The notes beneath the pieces were generated by a model. It saw only the letters and a program-made list of their open reading frames with translations. It ran no database searches and had not been told where the DNA came from. Source: Lysobacter sp. A03 (GTDB lineage Bacteria > Pseudomonadota > Gammaproteobacteria > Xanthomonadales > Xanthomonadaceae). From it: a stretch of 33,596 nucleotides of DNA. This document shows positions 1 through 7,521 of the stretch, piece after piece; position 1 is the first letter of the stretch; the number at the start of each line of letters is the position of its first letter. The stretch spans positions 1 to 33,596 of the forward strand of contig NZ_JXSS01000017.1 of assembly GCF_000855665.1 (NCBI RefSeq), in the 5' to 3' direction. The position numbers were made by a program, and so were the translations under genes.

Positions 1-123
1 CTGGTCCCCACGCCGATGCCCAATTCCTCGCCAATCCAGCGAGCCACGCGCAGCATCCGGCGCTCGCCTTCGAACTCCAGGCCATACCCGGACTTGATCT
101 CCAGCGTGGTTGCGCCGGCGGCG
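1..123 (-). repeat. Inverted diverged copy of an internal hutI segment
   Basis: Bases 1-123 are the reverse complement of bases 209-331 with no gaps: position p pairs with 332-p. I count 8 mismatches (opposite 233, 245, 290, 294, 299, 324, 326 and 331), about 93% identity. Most fall at third codon positions of hutI (GAA/GAG, GGC/GGG, GCG/GCT, ATC/ATT), so this is a protein-coding relative rather than a noisy read of the same molecule. The junction near 115-123 is a GGC-rich stretch shared by both arms. Most likely this is an assembly or library chimera made with a related strain's hutI at a contig end. A real inverted duplication is possible but less likely. Confidence 0.85.
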
Positions 124-1037
124 GGAGCCTGTCCACGGTGGAAGCGGTGCGCGCCTGCGATGAAGACGAACTGCTGCGGCAGTCGCTGCCGCGTGCGCGC
201 GCCCTGCTCGCCGCCGGCGCAACCACGCTGGAAATCAAGTCCGGCTATGGCCTGGAGTTCGAAGGCGAGCGCCGGATGCTGCGCGTGGCGCGCCGGATCG
301 GCGAGGAATTGGGCATCGGCGTGCGCACCACCTACCTGGCCGCACATGCCCTCCCCGCCGAGTACAGGGAACAGGCCGACGCCTATATCGAGGAGGTGAT
401 CCAGTGGCTGCCCAGGCTGCACGCCGAGGGGCTTGTGGATGCGGTGGATGCCTTCTGCGAGGGCATCGGTTTCACCCCGGCGCAGACCCGTCGCGTGTTC
501 GAGGCCGCGCGCGCTCTGGAGCTGCCGGTGAAGCTGCACGCCGACCAGCTCAGCGACTTGAGTGGCGCGGCCCTGGTGGCGGAGTTCGGCGGTCTGTCGG
601 CCGACCATGTCGAGCACACCAGCGAGGACGGGGTACGCGCGATGGCCGCTGCGGGCGTGGTCGCGGTGCTGCTGCCCGGCGCGTTCCATGTGTTGCGCGA
701 AACCCGGTTGCCGCCATTGGCCGCATTCCGGGAGCACGGCGTAGCCATGGCGATCGCGACCGACTGCAACCCGGGCACCTCGCCGCTGCTGTCGCTGCGC
801 CAGGTGATACAGCTGGCCTGCACCCACTTCCGCCTCACTCCGCAGGAGGCCCTGCGCGGGGCGACCGTCAACGCGTCCCGCGCACTGGGGCTGAACGACC
901 GCGGCGCGCTGCGGGTGGGCATGCGTGCCGACTTCGTGCGCTGGAAGGTGCGCCATCCGGCCGAGCTGGGCTACTGGCTGGGCGGAGATCTGGCCGGCGG
1001 CGTCTGGATCGGTGGCCAGCGCGTGCATCCGCAGTAA
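124..1037 (+). CDS. hutI: Imidazolonepropionase, 5'-incomplete
   Basis: Cytosolic enzyme of histidine degradation that hydrolyses imidazolone-5-propionate to N-formimino-L-glutamate. Amidohydrolase-superfamily signatures are present: [11 protein letters not shown], the metal-binding KLHADQL segment, [12 protein letters not shown], and the [10 protein letters not shown] motif near the C terminus. The frame reads back through [11 protein letters not shown], typical of the family, to about position 124, where it meets the inverted segment. Roughly the first 100 residues of a usual 400-residue protein, including the N-terminal metal-binding histidines, are therefore missing. The GTG at 138 would be an artificial start. 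The stop is TAA at 1035-1037. No other hut genes are visible, so the rest of the pathway must lie off the left edge or elsewhere. The identification is firm. Confidence 0.93.
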
Positions 1038-1115
1038 CGCCGGCGCGGTCGATTGCGGCACTATCGACCGGTCGAACCCCACGCCGCGCAGTCGCGCGGA
1101 AACCTTGGAGAGATC

Positions 1116-2327
1116 ATGCACCGCACCCTGCCCGTCCTGCTGCTCGCACTTGTTCCCGCGCTCGGTTTCGCCCAGTCGCCGCCGCAGCCCGAGGCCACCG
1201 ACGCCGCCCGTGCGCTGGCCCAGGACGCGGTGATCGTGGATACCCACATCGACGCGCCCGGCATGCTGACCGATCGCTGGATGGACCTGGGCATCGATGC
1301 ACCGGAGCGGGAGTTCGACTACCCCAAGGCCCGCGCCGGCGGTCTGGACGTGGGTTTCATGTCGATCTATACCTCGGCCAAGCAGGACGAGGACGCGGTG
1401 GCCTGGCAGGTCGCCAACGAAATGATCGACTCCGTCGAGGCGCTGGTTCAGCGCCATCCCGACCGTTTTGCGCTGCTGCGCTCGCCGGGCGATGTCCAGC
1501 GTCTGCGCAAGGGCGGGCGCGTGCTGCTGCCGCTGGGTATGGAGAACGGCGCGCCCATCGGCGACGATCTCGCCAACCTGCAGTTCTTCTTCGATCGCGG
1601 TGTGCGTTACATCACTCTGGCCCACAGCGCGGCCAACCGGATCGCCGATTCCTCCTATGCCATCGAGCGCAAATGGAACGGCCTGAGTCCGTTCGGGCGC
1701 GAGGTCGTGGCCGAGATGAACCGGCTGGGGATCATGGTCGACGTCTCCCACGTCTCCGACGAAGCCGCCCGCCAGGCCATCGAACTGAGCACCGTGCCCG
1801 TGATCGCCAGCCACTCCGCGTTCCGCCACTTCACCCCCGACTTCGAGCGCAACATCAGCGATGAACTGGCCAAAGCGATTGCCGCCAAGGGCGGCGTAGT
1901 CCAGATTCCCTTCGGCACCGCGTTCGTCGATCCCAGAGGCGCCGCCGACACGCAGGCGCACTTCCGCGCTATCAACGACTTCAACCGGCGCAACGCCGAA
2001 CTCCGCGCGGCCGGCAAGCCGGAACTTGACCGGGAGACCTTCAACCGCGAATGGTCCGAGGCGCATCCGGCGCCGCAGACGCCGATCGACGCCGTGCTGG
2101 ACCAGATCGACTATGCCGTACAGCTGATCGGGATCGACCACGTGGGCATCGGCTCGGACTTTGATGGCGTGGACGGGGAGCTGGCCGATGGTCTGCGCAG
2201 TGTGGCCGACTTCCCCAACCTGATCAGTGGCCTGCAGTCGCGTGGCCACAGCGATGCGGACATCCGAAAGATCCTGGGCGGCAACCTGCTGCGTACCTGG
2301 GCGGCGATCGAGGCCGGCGCCGGCTAG
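1116..2327 (+). CDS. Secreted membrane-type dipeptidase (peptidase family M19)
   Basis: Zinc-dependent dipeptidase of the renal dipeptidase family, predicted to cleave dipeptides in the periplasm. The 403-residue product starts with a signal peptide (MHRTLPVLLLALVPALGFAQ). The expected metal ligands are visible: His44 and Asp46 in VDTHIDAP, Glu143 in GMENG, and histidines near 212 (VSHVS) and 233 (ASHSAF). Asp348 in GSDFDG completes the active site. The start at 1116 is favoured over the upstream in-frame codon at 1053 because GGAGAG lies just before it and the signal peptide begins there. It follows hutI by 78 bp on the same strand and may be co-transcribed. Family assignment is firm; the substrate is not known. 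Confidence 0.9.
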   Translation: MHRTLPVLLLALVPALGFAQSPPQPEATDAARALAQDAVIVDTHIDAPGMLTDRWMDLGIDAPEREFDYPKARAGGLDVGFMSIYTSAKQDEDAVAWQVANEMIDSVEALVQRHPDRFALLRSPGDVQRLRKGGRVLLPLGMENGAPIGDDLANLQFFFDRGVRYITLAHSAANRIADSSYAIERKWNGLSPFGREVVAEMNRLGIMVDVSHVSDEAARQAIELSTVPVIASHSAFRHFTPDFERNISDELAKAIAAKGGVVQIPFGTAFVDPRGAADTQAHFRAINDFNRRNAELRAAGKPELDRETFNREWSEAHPAPQTPIDAVLDQIDYAVQLIGIDHVGIGSDFDGVDGELADGLRSVADFPNLISGLQSRGHSDADIRKILGGNLLRTWAAIEAGAG

Positions 2328-2372
2328 GCCACCAGGGTTGCGGAGCGCATAAAAAATCACGCAAAAAGGAAA

Positions 2373-2390
2373 GCCCCGCATTCGCGGGGC
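2373..2390 (-). terminator. Rho-independent terminator of the bTHX gene
   Basis: A perfect 7-bp stem (GCCCCGC / GCGGGGC) with the loop ATTC. Read on the minus strand it is followed by T-rich sequence (complement of the A-rich 2350-2370 region). It therefore fits termination of the minus-strand ribosomal protein gene ending at 2420. It may also help stop transcription from the convergent dipeptidase gene. Confidence 0.8.
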
Positions 2391-2419
2391 CTCTGCTCAC
2401 AACGGCATGACGCCGGTGT

Positions 2420-2611
2420 TTACTCCTTGGCGACGGTCTTCTTGGCCACGACTTTCTTGGTCGTCGCCTTGCTCGCGGCCTTGCTGGCGGCGGTCTTCTT
2501 CGCTACCGGCGCACTGGCGGTGCCGGCGGCCTTGGATACGGCCGAGCGGGAGTTGCCGTAGCTGGAGTTGAAGCGCTTGCCCTTGGCGGTCTTGCGGTCG
2601 CCTTTGCCCAT
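2420..2611 (-). CDS. 30S ribosomal protein bTHX with a Lys/Ala-rich tail
   Basis: The product is 63 residues. The first 23 or so (MGKGDRKTAKGKRF then NSSYGNSR) match the bTHX family, a small basic peptide that sits in the head of the small ribosomal subunit in Thermus and relatives. The rest is a low-complexity tail of Ala, Lys, Ser and Thr (KKTAASKAASKATTKK, KKVVAKKTVAKE) resembling histone H1-like or Hc1-like tails. The start at 2611 is chosen because MGKGD is the family's N terminus and GGGAGC lies just upstream; an extension to 2671 is open but unsupported. A hairpin terminator follows. The family call is good; the function of the tail is unknown. Confidence 0.85.
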   Translation of the reverse strand: MGKGDRKTAKGKRFNSSYGNSRSAVSKAAGTASAPVAKKTAASKAASKATTKKVVAKKTVAKE

Positions 2612-2746
2612 GATTTTGCTCCCGGTTGGGTATTGATACGATTGAAAAACCCGCACCTCAGGGGTAAACACCGACGCGTGCTGCCAGTGCCACGCGTGGC
2701 GCGGGGAGCTTCAAATCTTAACATGGGCACTTGTCTGCCCGCGTGC

Positions 2747-3154
2747 CTAGTGGTGGCAGCAGGCGTCGTGCACGTGTCCGTGGTTCAGGCGCAGGTTGAT
2801 CACATGCGCCACACCCACCAGCGTGCCGCCAAACGTCATCGCGACGGCATGCGGGACCACGCTGGCGTGCAGCGGCTGATACAGAACCGCCATCCACAGC
2901 ACACCCAGACCCGTCAATAACAGCCACAGCGCCCGCGCGACGCCGTGCCGCCGATACCCCTGGACCAGACTGAACACGCCCAACAGGGTGGCAAACACCA
3001 CGAAGGCCTGCTCGAAACGCTCGCTGCCCATGCTCATCAGGCCCACCGCCGGCAGGAGCGCAATGGCCACCGGGAGGAGCGCACAGTGCACGGCGCAGAT
3101 GATGGAACCCGAGGCGCCGAGACGGTCGAGCAGTCGATGGGTAAGCGGTGACAT
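2747..3154 (-). CDS. MerC-domain inner-membrane protein with metal-binding C terminus
   Basis: A 135-residue protein with about four hydrophobic segments (roughly 16-38, 48-63, 74-92 and 102-121). The MerC family was first known for carrying Hg2+ across the inner membrane of mercury-resistance operons. The first helix has C20-A-V-H23-C24, the expected cysteine pair with a histidine between. The last 12 residues (NHGHVHDACCHH) hold five His and a vicinal cysteine pair. No mer regulator or merA is nearby. The gene instead diverges from a ZnuD-like receptor across a Zur-box-like palindrome, so a role in zinc (or other divalent metal) handling is more likely than mercury resistance. The long open frame upstream of 3154 is antisense to the receptor gene and is not part of it. 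Confidence 0.85.
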   Translation of the reverse strand: MSPLTHRLLDRLGASGSIICAVHCALLPVAIALLPAVGLMSMGSERFEQAFVVFATLLGVFSLVQGYRRHGVARALWLLLTGLGVLWMAVLYQPLHASVVPHAVAMTFGGTLVGVAHVINLRLNHGHVHDACCHH

Positions 3155-3199
3155 CAGGACACCTTCAGTGGATGCATGACTTGTGGGGGACTTGCCGAC

Positions 3200-3222
3200 G
3201 GATTGGAATAATATAACATTTC
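3200..3222. promoter_or_regulatory. Zur-box-like palindrome between merC-like gene and znuD-like gene
   Basis: Against the 23-bp gammaproteobacterial Zur consensus (GAAATGTTATA, N, TATAACATTTC), the right half TATAACATTTC matches 11 of 11. The left half GGATTGGAATA matches 7 of 11, giving 18 of 22 informative positions. It lies 46 bp from the merC-like start and 32 bp from the receptor start. It sits in the only AT-rich patch of the divergent region, where it would overlap promoter elements of both genes. With a Zur gene 2.3 kb away, repression under zinc sufficiency is the expected role. Confidence 0.75.
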
Positions 3223-3253
3223 GATCCCGTGTCACTATTTCTGCAGGCTGCCC

Positions 3254-5503
3254 GTGTCTCCAGCGTCTCTTTTGCGCCGTAACTCCCTCGCCATTGCCTT
3301 GCTCGCCGCCCTGGTGACCGCTCCGTCCGCTTATGCCGCCGACACGGCGGCGACGGCGCCGCAGGCGCACGACCCGGACCATGAGCCGGTCGACCTGAGC
3401 GCCGTCCATGTCCGCGCCTCGGTCCTGCCAGGCACGGCCGAGGATCTGGCCCGCCCGGTCGAGGTCCTTGCCGGCGAACGGCTGGACGCGGCCAAGGCCA
3501 GCTCGCTGGGCGAGACGGTCAACAAACTGCCCGGCGTGCAGTCGTCCTATTTCGGTCCCGGCGTCGGCCGTCCGATCGTGCGGGGTTTTGACGGGGCGCG
3601 GGTCCAGGTGCTCAGCGATGGCCTGGGTTCGGGCGACGTCTCCACGGTCAGCGCCGACCACGCGGTCAGCATCGAGCCCTTCCTCGCCAACCAGATCGAG
3701 GTCCTGAAGGGACCGTCCACCCTGCTCTATGGCAGCGGCGCCATTGGCGGCGCGGTAAACGTGATCGACGGGCGCATCCCCGAGACGGTCACCACCGAGC
3801 CATTGCAAGGAAGGGCAGAGCTGCGCGCGGGCACGGTCAATGACGAGAAGACCGGGATGCTGCGGCTGGATGGGACGTCCGCCTCGGGCGACCTGGTGTT
3901 CCACTTCGATGCATTGCATCGGGAGACCGGCGATTACGCCATCCCGGGATTCGCCGAAAGCGCCCGCCAGTTGGCCGCCGAGGGTGAGACCCCGGAACCC
4001 GGAAGTTCGGGAACGCTGGCCAACAGCGCCCTGCGCACCGACAGCGCGGCACTGGGCCTGTCCTGGATCGGCGAGCGCGGCTTCGCTGGCGTGGGCTACT
4101 CCCTGTTCAATACCCGCTACGGCGTGCCGGGCCATTCCCACGGGGACGGGGACGGTGACGGCCATGGCCACGATGCCGCCGATGACCACGACCATGGCGA
4201 GGACGCCCCCGGCGATGACGCCGTCCACATCCTGATGGACCAGCGACGCACCGAAGTGCGCGCCGGGCTCGACGGGCTGGGTGTGTTCGAGACCCTGCGG
4301 TTCAAATTTGCCGACACCCGCTACACCCACACCGAGTTTGAAGGCGCGGCGATTGGCACCGTGTTCGACAACGCCAGCAAGGAAGCGCGACTGGAGCTGG
4401 TCCACCAGCCGTGGGCCGGCTGGCGGGGCGCATTCGGCGTGCAGTGGGCGAATCGGACGTTCGACGCCGCCGGCGAAGAAGCGTTCGTGCCCGGCACCGA
4501 AGGCAACGACACCGGCCTGTTCTGGATCGGCGAGCGCCGCAGCGGCGACTTCAAGTTCGAGCTGGGGGCGCGGCATGACCGCAACACCATTGACGCCGTC
4601 CCGCAGCCACTGGCGCCCCTGCGGTCCAACTCGCGCAAGTTCGAAGCCATCAGCGGGTCTGCGGCCGTCCAGTGGGAGCTCAACGACCGGTTCCACGCTT
4701 CCCTGGGGCTGGACCGTTCCCAGCGGGTGCCGACCGCCGAGGAGCTGTTCTCCAACGGTCTGCACGTCGCCACCGGAACCATGGAGATCGGCGACGACAC
4801 GCTGGGCGTGGAAACCGCAAACCGGCTCGAGCTGGGAGTGCGCTGGCATGGCGAGCGCATCGATCTGGGCGCGGCGATCTACGGGATCCGCTATGCGGAC
4901 TTCATCTACCAGGCCAGCCCGACGTCGCTGGACAATCCCGGCAATCCGCTAATGGACGATGGCGTGCCTGTGCGCCTGTGGAACCAGGCTGATGCCCGCT
5001 TCCACGGGATGGAGGCGGACGCGACCATCGCGCTGGTGGACAACGACCACGGCGCCTGGGACCTGCGGGTGTTCGGCGATATCGTGAGGGGCAAGCTCGC
5101 CGACGGCGTCGAGCGCGACGTCGACGTGGGGGTTTTTCACGGCGAGCACGTGCACCGGCACGCGGCGCAGATCAGCGAGCGAGGCAATCTGCCCCGACTG
5201 GCGCCTTCGCGGCTGGGCAGTGAGCTGTCCTGGAGCAACGGGGCGTGGCGTGCATCGCTGGGTGCGGTGCGCTACCTGAAACAGGACCGGGTCGCGGCCA
5301 ACGAAACCGTGACTCCCGGTTACACGCTCGTCGACGCCCATCTGGCCTGGCATCGTGACACCCCGTCGGGTAACGCATGGGAGGTGTTCCTCGACGGCAG
5401 CAACCTGCTCGACCGAGAGGCCCGCCCGCACACCTCGTTCCTGAAGGATCTGGCACCGCTGCCGGGCCGTGGCATCGCGTTCGGCGTGCGCGCCTTCTTC
5501 TGA
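3254..5503 (+). CDS. znuD: TonB-dependent outer-membrane receptor, ZnuD-like (zinc uptake)
   Basis: A 749-residue outer-membrane receptor predicted to import zinc or a zinc complex using TonB energy. It has a signal peptide (first ~28 residues), a TonB-box-like segment (VDLSAVHVRAS, about residues 47-57), and a plug domain with SLGETVNKLPGVQ, GRPIVRGFDGARV and LKGPSTLLYGSGAIGG. A beta-barrel follows, ending in GVRAFF with the terminal aromatic typical of outer-membrane proteins. Around residues 293-323 is a loop unusually rich in His, Asp and Gly (GHSHGDGDGDG, HGHDAADDHDHGED), like the metal-catching loops of ZnuD. The start is GTG at 3254. The Zur-box-like site just upstream and the convergent zur gene support zinc specificity. 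The receptor class is certain; the substrate is inferred. Confidence 0.87.
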   Translation: MSPASLLRRNSLAIALLAALVTAPSAYAADTAATAPQAHDPDHEPVDLSAVHVRASVLPGTAEDLARPVEVLAGERLDAAKASSLGETVNKLPGVQSSYFGPGVGRPIVRGFDGARVQVLSDGLGSGDVSTVSADHAVSIEPFLANQIEVLKGPSTLLYGSGAIGGAVNVIDGRIPETVTTEPLQGRAELRAGTVNDEKTGMLRLDGTSASGDLVFHFDALHRETGDYAIPGFAESARQLAAEGETPEPGSSGTLANSALRTDSAALGLSWIGERGFAGVGYSLFNTRYGVPGHSHGDGDGDGHGHDAADDHDHGEDAPGDDAVHILMDQRRTEVRAGLDGLGVFETLRFKFADTRYTHTEFEGAAIGTVFDNASKEARLELVHQPWAGWRGAFGVQWANRTFDAAGEEAFVPGTEGNDTGLFWIGERRSGDFKFELGARHDRNTIDAVPQPLAPLRSNSRKFEAISGSAAVQWELNDRFHASLGLDRSQRVPTAEELFSNGLHVATGTMEIGDDTLGVETANRLELGVRWHGERIDLGAAIYGIRYADFIYQASPTSLDNPGNPLMDDGVPVRLWNQADARFHGMEADATIALVDNDHGAWDLRVFGDIVRGKLADGVERDVDVGVFHGEHVHRHAAQISERGNLPRLAPSRLGSELSWSNGAWRASLGAVRYLKQDRVAANETVTPGYTLVDAHLAWHRDTPSGNAWEVFLDGSNLLDREARPHTSFLKDLAPLPGRGIAFGVRAFF

Positions 5504-5510
5504 GCCAAGC

Positions 5511-6002
5511 CTACCGGCTCGCTGCCTCTGCGCAGGCGGCGCACAGGCCGTGTACTTCCAGAATCTGCGCCCGCGGGATGAAGCCCAGCCCGCGGGCGCG
5601 CGATTCCAGCGCCTCCACGATGGTGTCGTCTTCCAGTTCCGTCGCCGACTGGCAGCGATCGCAGATCAGGAACGGCACCGCATGCTGCTCCCCACCAGGA
5701 TGGTGGCAGCCGACAAAGGCGTTGACCGAAGCCAGCTTGTGGATGAAACCGTGCTCGAGCAGGAAGTCCAGCGCGCGATACACCGTCGGCGGCGCGGCGG
5801 CGTCGTGGGTGGCCTTCATCCGGTCCAGCAGCTCGTAGGCCTTCAGCGGCCGCTCGGCATCCGCGATCAGGCGCAGGGCGTTGGAGCGGATCGGCGTCAG
5901 TCGTAATCCGCGTTGCGCGCACAGGCGCTCCACCTCGAGCACGAAGGCGTCGCCGTCATGGACGTGGTGTTTGGGATCGGTGCAGTCGTGGACAGGGCTC
6001 AT
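5511..6002 (-). CDS. zur: Zinc uptake regulator Zur (Fur family)
   Basis: A 163-residue Fur-family DNA-binding repressor. The winged-helix part includes GLRLTPIRSNALRLI and PPTVYRALDFLLEHG. The metal-binding half has GCHHPGGEQHAVPF, the first zinc cysteine pair CDRC and the second pair CAAC near the C terminus. The N terminus is His-rich (HDCTDPKHHVHDGD). Zur senses zinc and represses uptake genes. The neighbouring ZnuD-like receptor and Zur-box-like site fit Zur better than Fur or PerR. The start at 6002 (MSPVHD) is the first ATG giving a family-length protein; an upstream extension to 6080 would overlap the gltX end. It lies 52 bp downstream of gltX, and its stop is 7 bp from that of the receptor on the other strand. 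Confidence 0.9.
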   Translation of the reverse strand: MSPVHDCTDPKHHVHDGDAFVLEVERLCAQRGLRLTPIRSNALRLIADAERPLKAYELLDRMKATHDAAAPPTVYRALDFLLEHGFIHKLASVNAFVGCHHPGGEQHAVPFLICDRCQSATELEDDTIVEALESRARGLGFIPRAQILEVHGLCAACAEAASR

Positions 6003-6054
6003 GTCGGCAGTGTGGCCTGCAACGGTCGCGGCCACGCGGCCCGTTGCAGGCGGT

Positions 6055-7461
6055 CTAATCCTCCAGCGGGATCCTGGCAAGCGCCGCGTCGATGCGGACC
6101 ACCGCCTCGGCCTGGCCCGCCAGGTAAACGGTGTGGGAAATGTCGGGGCTGACCTGGGTGCCGGTCATGGCGACGCGCATCGGCTGGGCGACCTTGCCCA
6201 TGCCCAGCTCCAGCGCGGCGGCGGTGTCGTGCAGCGCGCCGTTGATCGCCTCCACGTTCCAGTCGGCCAGTGCGGCCAAGCGCACACGGGCATCCTCCAG
6301 CGGCGCCCTGGCGGCTGGCTTGAGGTGCTTGGCCACCGCCGCTTCGTCGTACTCCGTCAACGGCCCGAACCAGACTGCCGCGCGCTCGGCCATGTCCTTG
6401 AGCGTCTGCACGCGGTCGCGCAGCGCCAGCACGATGTCCACCGCTGCCGGGCCATTGGCAAGGTTGTACCCGGCCTGCTGCAGGTGCCATTGCAGGTGTA
6501 CGGCCACCGCGGCGGGGTCATCGGTCTTCAGGTACTGCTGGTTCAGCCAGCCCAGTTTGGCCATGTCCAGCCGCGATGCGCTGGCATGAACGTTCTTCAG
6601 GTCGAACAGGGCCTTCATTTCCTCAATCGAGAAGATCTCCTGATCGCCGTGCGACCAGCCCAGGCGCACCAGGTAGTTCAGCAGGGCGTGCGGCAGATAG
6701 CCGGCATCGCGGTATTCCATGACGTCCGCCGCGCCGGTCCGCTTGGAGAGCTTGGCGCCTTCCGGGTCCAGGATCATCGGCAGGTGGGCGAAGTGCGGCA
6801 CCTCGACGCCCAGGGCGCGGTAGATGTTGATCTGGCGCGGGGTGTTGTTGACGTGGTCGTCGCCGCGGACCACATCGGTGATGCGCATGTCCATGTCATC
6901 GACCACCACCGCGAAGTTGTAGGTCGGGTAGCCGTCGGGCCGGAATATCACCAGATCGTCCAACTCGCTGTTGGCGATCTCGATCCGGCCCTTGACCTTG
7001 TCCTCCCACGCGACCACGCCGTCGAGCGGGTTGCGGAAGCGGATCACCCGGTTGGGGTCCTCGCGGAAACCCGCGTTCCGGTCACGGTAGGCACCGTTGT
7101 AGCGCGGTTTGGTGCCAGCCTTCATCGCCGCCTCGCGCATCGCGTCCAGCTCGTCGCGGGTCTCGTAGGCGTAGTACGCGTGGCCGGCGGCCACCAGCTG
7201 CTCGGCGACCTCGCGGTAACGGTCCAGTCGCTGGGTCTGGTAGACCGGAGCCTCGTCATAGTCCAGGCCCAGCCATTCCATCGCCTCGAGGATGGCGTCG
7301 ATCGCCGCCTGCGTGCTGCGTTCGCGGTCGGTGTCCTCGATGCGCAGGACGAACTCACCGCCGCGGTGGCGCGCCTCCAGCCAGCAGTACAGGGCGGTGC
7401 GCGCGCCGCCGATATGCAGGTATCCGGTCGGGCTGGGGGCAAAACGGGTGCGGCAGGTCAT
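6055..7461 (-). CDS. gltX: Glutamyl-tRNA synthetase
   Basis: A class I aminoacyl-tRNA synthetase that charges tRNA-Glu in the cytosol. The 468-residue length is normal for the family. The N terminus reads [18 protein letters not shown], with HIGG as the HIGH ATP-binding motif at residues 16-19. [11 protein letters not shown] follows, and the KMSKS motif appears as KLSKRTG around residue 238. The anticodon-binding helical domain fills the C-terminal third. The start ATG at 7459-7461 is the family's usual start. The gene sits 60 bp after the histidine kinase gene and 52 bp before zur, all on the minus strand, so read-through within one unit is possible. Whether this is the discriminating or non-discriminating type cannot be judged by eye. 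Confidence 0.97.
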   Translation of the reverse strand: MTCRTRFAPSPTGYLHIGGARTALYCWLEARHRGGEFVLRIEDTDRERSTQAAIDAILEAMEWLGLDYDEAPVYQTQRLDRYREVAEQLVAAGHAYYAYETRDELDAMREAAMKAGTKPRYNGAYRDRNAGFREDPNRVIRFRNPLDGVVAWEDKVKGRIEIANSELDDLVIFRPDGYPTYNFAVVVDDMDMRITDVVRGDDHVNNTPRQINIYRALGVEVPHFAHLPMILDPEGAKLSKRTGAADVMEYRDAGYLPHALLNYLVRLGWSHGDQEIFSIEEMKALFDLKNVHASASRLDMAKLGWLNQQYLKTDDPAAVAVHLQWHLQQAGYNLANGPAAVDIVLALRDRVQTLKDMAERAAVWFGPLTEYDEAAVAKHLKPAARAPLEDARVRLAALADWNVEAINGALHDTAAALELGMGKVAQPMRVAMTGTQVSPDISHTVYLAGQAEAVVRIDAALARIPLED

Positions 7462-7521
7462 GCGGTCAGGCTCGTGCGGGGTAGACCGATCATGGTACCG
7501 CGCCCGCCCGTGCGGGGCGGC

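Noticed and set aside
3155-4849. Upstream extension of the MerC-domain gene to a 700-residue protein
   Set aside because: The extension is antisense to the TonB-dependent receptor gene; the true start is MSPLTH at 3154.
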